In this document: positions 1 to 5,007 of the stretch, piece by piece
How positions within the stretch are numbered: the first letter of the stretch is position 1
Layout: the number at the start of each line of letters is the position of its first letter
Source: an uncultured Terrimonas sp.
GTDB lineage: Bacteria; Bacteroidota; Bacteroidia; Chitinophagales; Chitinophagaceae
Assembly: GCA_946886925.1 (NCBI GenBank)
Contig: CAMPJQ010000213.1
Span: forward strand, 1-5,630
DNA length: 5,630 nt
Reading direction: 5' to 3'
Position numbers and translations under genes: made by a program
Notes under the pieces: generated by a model
Databases searched by the model: none
What the model saw: only the letters and a program-made list of their open reading frames with translations
What the model was told of the DNA's origin: nothing

Positions 1-313
1 CTACAAACCACCTTAATCCTTCTACAGGAATTTTAAAATGATGCTGATAGGTAGCTGAAACAGAAAGACCAAAAGGTCGTCTGCTGTTATAGTTGTTATT
101 CCAATAATAGTTACGGCTTTTTGATCCGCCGCCTGCATTAAATTCTAACGCACCTGCATTGCTTACAAATGTTTTAAATGAAAAGGCGAAAGCGTCATAG
201 TAGGATCCTGGTGCCAAACGAATACCAATAGCACTTTTATAATCTCCCTGTGCTGTGGCGGCAACGCTGATACCCGTTGCGATCAAGGTCATGCATAATA
301 ACTTTTTCATCAT
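1..313 (-). CDS. Secreted outer-membrane beta-barrel-like protein, N-terminal part (3' end outside window)
   Basis: The minus strand reads open from an ATG at 313 to the window edge: 104 codons with no stop, so the C-terminus is missing. The protein starts MMKKLLCMTLIATGISVAATAQ, a clear signal peptide with probable cleavage after ATA. The mature part has alternating polar and hydrophobic stretches rich in Gly, Tyr, Phe and Asn (for example AFAFSFKTF, ALEFNAGGG, FGLSVSATYQHHF), as in transmembrane beta strands of small outer-membrane barrels of Bacteroidota. A second ATG follows at once (310), so the start could be one codon later. There is no Shine-Dalgarno sequence, which is normal in this phylum; a TAnnTTTG box lies 23 bp upstream. 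The gene is transcribed away from the dar genes and is probably not part of that pathway. The exact family is not recognisable from this fragment; the barrel call is inferred from composition and signal peptide. Confidence 0.7.
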   Translation of the reverse strand, partial: MMKKLLCMTLIATGISVAATAQGDYKSAIGIRLAPGSYYDAFAFSFKTFVSNAGALEFNAGGGSKSRNYYWNNNYNSRRPFGLSVSATYQHHFKIPVEGLRWFV

Positions 314-335
314 AACAATTTTTAATTTGATGCGC

Positions 336-343
336 CAAAGATA
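336..343 (-). promoter_or_regulatory. -7 promoter box (TATCTTTG) for the minus-strand barrel gene
   Basis: Read on the minus strand this is TATCTTTG, an exact match to the Bacteroidota -7 consensus TAnnTTTG. It lies 22 bp before the ATG at 313, which leaves a short leader of roughly 15 nt. I see no TTG at the usual -33 distance, so the promoter is supported by the -7 box and position only. Confidence 0.5.
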
Positions 344-482
344 AGACGGAAACGAGCATATCATATCGTACCGTTACCTGCAACATCGTTTTTAAACAGT
401 TGTTAACATAATTATTTTAACTTATATACAGGTAAATCTAAAACCGCACCAAAATTGCATTTAGCTAAAATATTATTCTTAC

Positions 483-490
483 TATATTTG
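483..490 (+). promoter_or_regulatory. -7 promoter box (TATATTTG) for the 499-1011 gene and probably darA
   Basis: TATATTTG is an exact match to TAnnTTTG. A TTG at 455-457 is a possible -33 element, but the 25-bp gap is a little long. The box ends only 8 bp before the ATG at 499, so transcription would be expected to start within a few bases of the start codon, giving a leaderless or near-leaderless mRNA. It would drive the small secreted protein gene and, 12 bp after it, darA. Confidence 0.5.
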
Positions 491-498
491 ACCCCTGT

Positions 499-1011
499 AT
501 GTTTAGTCTAAAGAAACCAAAGAAACCAGCATTTATTTCATTGATATTTACGGTATTGCTGTTGTGCACAGCCGGGTATGCTCAAACCGGTGCAACGGCG
601 TTTAACCGCACTGCTTTTTATACCGCATTTGCCAGCAATAACGTCAATACCATCGAGAAGCAACTGGATATTGTTGGAGAGAGTTTGCGGGATGAGAAAG
701 AGGCTTTTGAGGGTGCATTAATGATGAAGAGAGCAGGCCTGATCAAAGGCGCTTCACATAAACTTAAAGCATTTAAAGCCGGAAAGGAAAAACTGGAAAA
801 TATGCTTGATAAATATGCTGATAATGCAGAATACCGGTTCCTCCGGCTGATGATACAGGAAAAAGCGCCCAAAATACTGGGATATGACAAGCAACTGGAG
901 GAAGATCATAAATATGTTATTGAACATTTTAAAACCATTCCTGAAGCTGCTCAAAAAGCCATTCTTAATTATAGTAAATCATCCAAAGTTTTATCACCCA
1001 CAGACTTCTAA
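499..1011 (+). CDS. Small secreted (periplasmic) protein of unknown function upstream of darA
   Basis: The 170-aa product has a typical signal peptide: basic start (KKPKK, residues 5-9), hydrophobic core about 11-24, and probable cleavage after GYA (residue 28). A cysteine at 23 lies in LLLC, which lacks the small residue before Cys needed for a lipobox, so a soluble periplasmic product is more likely than a lipoprotein. The mature part is about 140 residues, predicted mostly helical and charged, with a Lys-rich stretch (about 84-105) and a C-terminal segment around EYRFLRLMIQEKAPKILGY. No enzyme motif is visible and I do not recognise the family. The ATG at 499 is chosen because the next in-frame Met (residue 74) would remove the signal peptide, and an in-frame stop lies just upstream at 466-468. 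It ends 12 bp before darA, so the two are probably co-transcribed, which suggests a role linked to dialkylresorcinol or pigment handling in the envelope (inference). Confidence 0.8.
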   Translation: MFSLKKPKKPAFISLIFTVLLLCTAGYAQTGATAFNRTAFYTAFASNNVNTIEKQLDIVGESLRDEKEAFEGALMMKRAGLIKGASHKLKAFKAGKEKLENMLDKYADNAEYRFLRLMIQEKAPKILGYDKQLEEDHKYVIEHFKTIPEAAQKAILNYSKSSKVLSPTDF

Positions 1012-1023
1012 CCCTGGGAAAGC

Positions 1024-1932
1024 ATGAGCAAAAAAATTTTAGCTGTTTATTTTACGCAATCCGGACAATTGGGAGATATCATTGATCACTTTACTGAACC
1101 CTTAGCATCTTCCCCGGATATCTCAGTAGAAAAATTGCGTATTTACCCAGCAAAGCAATTCCCTTTTCCGTGGACCTCACCTGCCTTTTTTGAAGCTATG
1201 CCCGAAAGTGTAGATGGCGTACCCGCGGAACTGGAGCCTTTTGTCTTTAAAGAAACACAATATGATTTAATTATAATAGGTTACCAGCCCTGGTTTTTAT
1301 CTCCCAGTATTCCTGCCAGTTCATTACTCCAGCATCCGTCATTTAAACAGCTTCTTAAAAACACCCCGGTAATTACGATCAGCGGATGCAGGAATATGTG
1401 GATCAATGCGCAGGAAAAAATAAAGAGAAGGCTAAGTGAAGCGGGCGCTAAGCTGGTGGGGAATATTGCACTGGTAGACAAGCATAATAATTATGCCAGC
1501 CTGGTAACGATATTTTATTGGATGCTCACCGCCAAAAAAGACAGGAAATGGGGACTCTTTCCCAAACCAGGCGTATCGGACGAGGATATTGTGAATTCGG
1601 CTATATTTGGCGAAACGGTAAAGATGCATCTGCAAAAGAACGAATGGAGCGGATTGCAAAACCGCCTGCAGGAACAACATGCGGTAAACGTAAAATACAG
1701 CCTGATGTTTATTGAGCGAAAGGCAGGGCGCATATTTACGATCTGGTCGAAAATTATCAATAAAAGTAAAAAAAGGAGCGCCCTGCTTGTTGCATTCAAA
1801 TATTATCTTTTAATTGCTCTTTGTATTGCAGCGCCAATCATTTTACTGGTAGATGCTATATTTTTTAAGCCCTTTTTGGGTAAACGCATAAAAAAACAAA
1901 AAGAATATTATGCAGGTGTTATGCTGAAGTAA
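1024..1932 (+). CDS. darA: Dialkylresorcinol-forming enzyme DarA (flavodoxin-like aromatase)
   Basis: The 302-aa product resembles the DarA proteins found next to DarB in Bacteroidota flexirubin clusters. Residues 4-20 (KILAVYF then TQSGQLGD) form a first beta strand and a phosphate-binding-like loop as in flavodoxin/NAD(P)H-quinone oxidoreductase folds. A second core strand and loop are seen at 81-96 (DLIIIGYQPWFLSPSI), a third at 115-126 (PVITISGCRNMW). This suggests an FMN-dependent redox enzyme. In studied dar systems DarA converts the cyclohexanedione made by DarB to the aromatic 2,5-dialkylresorcinol. Residues about 253-285 hold a strongly hydrophobic segment followed by a basic tail (GKRIKKQK), so the protein is probably anchored in the inner membrane, where its lipid-like substrate would sit. 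The start at 1024 begins directly with the core strand; GGGAAAG before it is at best a weak ribosome site. The name rests on family resemblance plus the adjacent darB. Confidence 0.83.
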   Translation: MSKKILAVYFTQSGQLGDIIDHFTEPLASSPDISVEKLRIYPAKQFPFPWTSPAFFEAMPESVDGVPAELEPFVFKETQYDLIIIGYQPWFLSPSIPASSLLQHPSFKQLLKNTPVITISGCRNMWINAQEKIKRRLSEAGAKLVGNIALVDKHNNYASLVTIFYWMLTAKKDRKWGLFPKPGVSDEDIVNSAIFGETVKMHLQKNEWSGLQNRLQEQHAVNVKYSLMFIERKAGRIFTIWSKIINKSKKRSALLVAFKYYLLIALCIAAPIILLVDAIFFKPFLGKRIKKQKEYYAGVMLK

Positions 1933-1958
1933 TTGACCGGCAACGATGGCAGTCAATT
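1931..1958. repeat. Inverted repeat (AATTGAC / GTCAATT) spanning the darB promoter spacer
   Basis: AATTGAC at 1931-1937 and GTCAATT at 1952-1958 are perfect 7-bp inverted arms with a 14-bp centre; a short inner GC pairing (1940-1941 with 1949-1950) is also possible. The left arm overlaps the darA stop codon and contains the candidate -33 TTG; the right arm runs into the -7 box. It may be an operator, or as RNA a weak hairpin ending the darA transcript. There is no U-run, so a standard intrinsic terminator is not supported. Confidence 0.45.
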
Positions 1959-1965
1959 ATATTTG
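1933..1965 (+). promoter_or_regulatory. Candidate darB promoter (TTG - 22 bp - TATATTTG)
   Basis: TATATTTG at 1958-1965 matches the Bacteroidota -7 consensus exactly, and TTG at 1933-1935 lies 22 bp before it, near the usual -33 spacing. The start codon of darB follows 27 bp after the box. This suggests darB can be transcribed apart from darA even though only 60 bp separate them. A second exact match to TAnnTTTG, TATTTTTG at 1975-1982, lies closer to the start but has no TTG at the right distance. Confidence 0.55.
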
Positions 1966-1992
1966 ATAATATTCTATTTTTGAATTCTATAC

Positions 1993-3150
1993 ATGAAGCA
2001 AATGGCATTGAACGAAGTTTATATTACAAAAACGGCCAGTTTTTTTCCCAATAGCCCCGTGTCGAATGATGAGATGGAGGAATATCTGGGTTACATCAAT
2101 AATAAACCATCCAAGTCGAAACGCATTGTGCTGCGCAATAATGGCATTACCAACCGGTATTATGCATTGGAAAAGGGAGGAAAAATAACCCATACCAACG
2201 CAGAGATGACAGCACTGGCTGTAAAAGCATTATTTAATGGCAGCCCCGGCGATTTAAAGTCTGTGGAACTGTTGTCGTGCGGCACTTCATCACCCGATCA
2301 AATGATGCCGTCTCACGGCGTAATGGTGCATGGATGGCTTCCCGAAAGCGGCGCTATAGAAGTTGTTTCACCTTCGGGAGTTTGCTGTGCCGGCATGCAC
2401 GCACTCAAATATGCCTATATGGCTATTAAAACAGGTGATGTGGCAACTGCTGTAGCTACAGGGTCGGAAAGAATGTCGGCTTCATTGCGCTCAGATAAAT
2501 TTGAAGATGAAGTGCAGAAGCTGATCGAACTGGAAGAAAATCCTTACATCAGTTTTGAGAAAGAGTTTTTAAGATGGATGCTATCGGATGGCGCATCGGC
2601 ATTTTTATTATCCGGCAAAAAAAATGAAACTGGATTAAACCTTCGTATAGAATGGCTGGAGGGCGTATCCTATGCCCAGGAAATGGAAGCCTGCATGTAT
2701 ATGGGCAGCGAAAAGCTGGAAGACGGTACATTGAAAAGCTTTCTTGAGTATACGCCCGAAGAAATAAATGCTCAATCGGTAATGAGCATTAAGCAGGATG
2801 TAAAATTGCTGAGCGAGCACATTGTTCCATTAGGCGGAGTTAAGCTCAAAGAATTGTTTGAAAAAAAAGGATTGACACCCGGCGATATAGATTATTTTTT
2901 GCCGCATATGTCCAGTAATTTTTTCAAGAACAAGATATATGAAAGACTGGAATACAATGGCATCGGCATCCCTTATGAAAAATGGTTTGTTAACCTGAGT
3001 ACTGTGGGTAATGTAGGAGCCGCTTCTGTTTATATGATGATTGATGAATTATTCCACAGCGGTAAACTCCAAAAAGGCAATAAGATCCTTTTACTGGTTC
3101 CGGAGAGTTCCCGCTTCTCATATATGTATGGACTACTGACAGTGTGTTGA
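1993..3150 (+). CDS. darB: DarB, KASIII-like ketosynthase (1,3-cyclohexanedione synthase)
   Basis: The 385-aa product is a thiolase-fold ketosynthase of the FabH/KASIII group. Active-site residues can be placed: Cys132 in SGVCCAG (aligned with the FabH CAG motif; Cys131 is adjacent), His305 in LPHMSSN (in place of the usual PHQAN), and Asn340 in GNVGAAS (FabH GNTSAAS). The segment LSDGASAFLL (197-206) is the common DGA motif before the C-terminal half. At 385 residues it is longer than the roughly 320 of FabH; the extra length lies mainly between the Cys and the His, around residues 160-260, as expected if the substrate pocket differs. Characterised DarB enzymes condense two acyl units, one a beta-ketoacyl and one an enoyl-type thioester, to an alkylated 1,3-cyclohexanedione, the precursor of dialkylresorcinols. 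A start at Met4 is possible; the first ATG is kept because it sits at a normal distance from the promoter. The pairing with DarA makes this call strong. Confidence 0.9.
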   Translation: MKQMALNEVYITKTASFFPNSPVSNDEMEEYLGYINNKPSKSKRIVLRNNGITNRYYALEKGGKITHTNAEMTALAVKALFNGSPGDLKSVELLSCGTSSPDQMMPSHGVMVHGWLPESGAIEVVSPSGVCCAGMHALKYAYMAIKTGDVATAVATGSERMSASLRSDKFEDEVQKLIELEENPYISFEKEFLRWMLSDGASAFLLSGKKNETGLNLRIEWLEGVSYAQEMEACMYMGSEKLEDGTLKSFLEYTPEEINAQSVMSIKQDVKLLSEHIVPLGGVKLKELFEKKGLTPGDIDYFLPHMSSNFFKNKIYERLEYNGIGIPYEKWFVNLSTVGNVGAASVYMMIDELFHSGKLQKGNKILLLVPESSRFSYMYGLLTVC

Positions 3151-3174
3151 GGAATGTGTGAAAATGTGAGGGTT

Positions 3175-3195
3175 GTTGCAGGTTACAAGTTGCAG
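3175..3195 (+). repeat. Three heptanucleotide repeats (GTTGCAG, GTTACAA, GTTGCAG)
   Basis: Three consecutive 7-bp units lie 24 bp after the darB stop. They are the same unit type as the array at 4829-4898; a 16-bp stretch (3181-3196) is identical to 4849-4864. The rest of this 247-bp spacer (3151-3397) is purine-rich on the plus strand from about 3196 to 3270 (GTGAGA- and GAGAGG-like words), then a CTGA-rich stretch at 3295-3333. I see no gene and no TAnnTTTG promoter in the spacer. Confidence 0.7.
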
Positions 3196-3332
3196 GAAAG
3201 GTTTGTCGTTTCACGAGGGGATGGAGAGGTGAAAAGAGAGGGGTGAGACGCGAATGGTGAGAGAGAAAGAATCATCCTACGATCGTTAGTATGCCTGAAC
3301 TGAACACTGAATCTGACGACTCTGAAGGCTGA

Positions 3333-3346
3333 TCCGCCACGGCGGA
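3333..3346. repeat. Short GC palindrome (TCCGCC-AC-GGCGGA)
   Basis: Two perfect 6-bp arms are separated by 2 bp, in an otherwise moderate-GC spacer. No T-run follows, so it is not an intrinsic terminator. It lies 51 bp before the next start codon and could be a small dispersed repeat, a protein site or a leader hairpin. Confidence 0.5.
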
Positions 3347-3397
3347 CAAGTTGCTGCCAGCTAATATCGTCAATTCGCATTGCAAAATAATGGCTCC

Positions 3398-3811
3398 ATG
3401 AAAAAAGAAGACATACCTCAGGACCCCAGCGCTTTGCGCAATATAACAAAAGAGGTTTCTTATGCGGTAGATGAAAATGGGAATTATATAACAGAACTGA
3501 GTACCGGCTGGGATGTAAAAATTAAAGCATTGGATGTTGCCTGGAGCGACATAGAAAAAAAAGTAGCTGATGCCAAACAAAAGGTTTTAAATAATGAAGC
3601 GAGCCCGCTGTTGTATTTCATGGAACTAAAACTGATGGATATACAAATCTTATCGGCTTATACCCGCTTCTGGAAATGGCAGGTAAAGCGTCATTTGAAA
3701 CCTGGTGTTTTTGAAAAGTTATCAGCCGGAAAATTACAGAAATACGCAACCGCTTTTGATGTAACTGTTGAAGAATTAAAAAATGTGAATCTGAATGAAA
3801 CCGGAGTATAA
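3398..3811 (+). CDS. Conserved-looking hypothetical protein, 137 aa, in the dar cluster
   Basis: The start is set at the ATG at 3398 (MKKEDIPQ); the frame stays open to a TTG at 3380, which would add six residues, but ATG is the better choice. There is no signal peptide or membrane segment, so the product is cytoplasmic. It appears helical, with Trp-rich positions (GWDVKIKALDVAW about 42-54, RFWKWQVKRHLKPG about 90-103). The last part, LQKYATAFDVTVEELKNV (about 113-130), resembles the final helices of an XRE-type helix-turn-helix domain (pattern like L-kyA-alxVsveeL), but the front half of such a domain is not clear. I do not recognise the family. Its end overlaps the BtrH-like gene by 17 bp, so the two are very probably translated together and may act as partners. 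No promoter is evident in front. Confidence 0.75.
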   Translation: MKKEDIPQDPSALRNITKEVSYAVDENGNYITELSTGWDVKIKALDVAWSDIEKKVADAKQKVLNNEASPLLYFMELKLMDIQILSAYTRFWKWQVKRHLKPGVFEKLSAGKLQKYATAFDVTVEELKNVNLNETGV

Positions 3812-4814
3812 GCATTTGCAGGCGGCGCATTGCGAAAATGGGGTAACAACGAGCCTGCTGCAGCATTACGGAGTGCATCAAATTACGGAGCCATTGGCTT
3901 TTGGTATTGGTTCGGGGCTGTTTTTTATTTATATCCCTTTTATGAAAGTAAATGACGGTCCAGCCATTTCCTTTCGCACCATGCCCGGCATGATCTTTAA
4001 ACGCACCTGCAGGTCGCTTGATATTCCTATACTGCGCAAAAAATTCTCATCCAAAGAAAACGCACAGCAGGCTTTGGACAACAGGTTGCAATCCGGACAC
4101 CCCGCTGCCTGCCAGGTTGGTGTTTTCTATCTTCCTTATTTTCCGAAAGAATATCGCTTTCATTTTAACGCGCACAATTTAATTGTGGTGGGTAAAGAAG
4201 CAGACAACTACCTCATTAGCGATCCCATTATGGAAACCATTACCACCATGACCAGTTATGAGCTGGAGCGGGTTAGGTTTGCCAGGGGACCGCTTGCTCC
4301 ACGAGGGCAATTGTATTTTCCAAAAGAAAAAAGAGCAGTGACCAATGAACAAATGAAACAGGCGATCATTACAGGCATTAAAAGAAACGTGCGTCATATG
4401 TTATATGCGCCGGGTAATATTGCCGGCATAAGCGGGATACGGTATACCGCAAAAAAAATAAAAAAATGGCGCGATACATTGGGGCTCGAAAGATCACGCA
4501 GTTACCTGGCACAACTGGTGCGGATGCAGGAAGAAATTGGTACAGGCGGCGGCGGATTTCGTTTTATTTATGCAGCGTTTTTACAACAGGCATATGCATA
4601 TCACCCTGTTGATGAGCTGATGGATATATCAAAACAGTTTACCAAAGCCGGCGATCTGTGGAGAGACGCTGCTATCCAGGCTTCAGGAATATATAAAGGC
4701 CGGCTTACCGCACAGCAGGATTACAATGTGATGGGTGATTATCTTTTGGATATTGCAGAACTAGAAAAAAAAGCGTTCAATGATTTAGCCACAACAGTTA
4801 AAAAATTGCGATAA
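3795..4814 (+). CDS. BtrH-like acyltransferase (BtrH N-terminal domain plus DUF4872-like C-terminal domain)
   Basis: The 339-aa product starts with a BtrH_N-type domain (about 1-145). HCENG (residues 12-16) gives the likely nucleophile Cys13. The segment at 127-144, with HNLIVVGKE followed by NYLISDP, resembles the His and Asp region of papain-like/C39-type folds, giving a putative Cys13-His127-Asp143 triad. Residues about 180-335 match a DUF4872-like domain with the typical glycine motif EIGTGGGGFRFIYAAFL (247-263). BtrH itself moves an aminoacyl side chain from an acyl carrier protein to ribostamycin in butirosin synthesis. Here, next to darAB and an exporter gene, a plausible role is acyl transfer from a carrier protein to the dialkylresorcinol hydroxyl, forming the flexirubin ester (inference; maturation of a peptide or a different acyl transfer are alternatives). 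There is no signal peptide. The ATG at 3795 lies inside the preceding gene in another frame and the HCENG motif follows at a usual distance, which supports this start. Confidence 0.85.
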   Translation: MKPEYKHLQAAHCENGVTTSLLQHYGVHQITEPLAFGIGSGLFFIYIPFMKVNDGPAISFRTMPGMIFKRTCRSLDIPILRKKFSSKENAQQALDNRLQSGHPAACQVGVFYLPYFPKEYRFHFNAHNLIVVGKEADNYLISDPIMETITTMTSYELERVRFARGPLAPRGQLYFPKEKRAVTNEQMKQAIITGIKRNVRHMLYAPGNIAGISGIRYTAKKIKKWRDTLGLERSRSYLAQLVRMQEEIGTGGGGFRFIYAAFLQQAYAYHPVDELMDISKQFTKAGDLWRDAAIQASGIYKGRLTAQQDYNVMGDYLLDIAELEKKAFNDLATTVKKLR

Positions 4815-4828
4815 TGGGGATGATGAAT

Positions 4829-4898
4829 GATACGGGATACGGGATACGGGTTACAAGTTGCAGGGTGCAGGGAACAAGTTACAGGTTGCAGGTTACAG
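4829..4898 (+). repeat. Heptanucleotide array 1: ten 7-bp units, consensus near GTTACAG
   Basis: Read in steps of seven, the units are GATACGG (three times), GTTACAA, GTTGCAG, GGTGCAG, GGAACAA, GTTACAG, GTTGCAG and GTTACAG, without a break in phase. All begin with G and have A at position 6 except the GATACGG copies, where it is G. The array starts 15 bp after the stop of the BtrH-like gene and ends in a run of G (4898-4904). Units of this type also occur at 3175-3195. Confidence 0.85.
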
Positions 4899-4941
4899 GG
4901 GGGGTACTATTCCATACTGCTATAGCCCCAACAACAGCCAT

Positions 4942-5004
4942 CTCTTACCTCTTACCTCTTACTTCTTACCTCTTACTTCTTACCTCTTACTTCTTACCTC
5001 TTAC
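4942..5004 (+). repeat. Heptanucleotide array 2: nine exact YTCTTAC units in the ABC gene leader
   Basis: Nine uninterrupted 7-bp units differ only in the first base, in the order C, C, C, T, C, T, C, T, C, followed by TCTTAC each time. The array ends at 5004, then CCC, then the ATG at 5008. On the minus strand the unit is GTAAGAR, which agrees with array 1 (GTTACAG) at five of seven positions, so the two arrays are roughly inverted to each other, 43 bp apart. Array 2 forms the pyrimidine-rich leader of the ABC gene in place of a Shine-Dalgarno sequence. Confidence 0.9.
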
Positions 5005-5007
5005 CCC

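Noticed and set aside
1432..1799. Minus-strand ORFs opposite darA (and similar ones opposite the other genes)
   Set aside because: They are shadows of clear plus-strand genes, with no recognisable motifs and composition typical of antisense reading.
1933..1965. Intrinsic terminator after darA
   Set aside because: The inverted repeat is AT-rich in its stem, has a 14-nt centre and is followed by ATATTTG rather than a T-run; a promoter fits the region better.
3154..3246. Possible 30-codon ORF after darB
   Set aside because: It runs through the heptad and purine-rich repeats, has no recognisable feature and no ribosome site.
3380..3397. TTG at 3380 as the start of the 137-aa protein
   Set aside because: An ATG followed by a typical MKKED start lies six codons later; nothing supports the rarer TTG.
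4829..5004. CRISPR array
   Set aside because: The units are 7 bp and directly adjacent, with no 30-bp spacers and no cas genes nearby.
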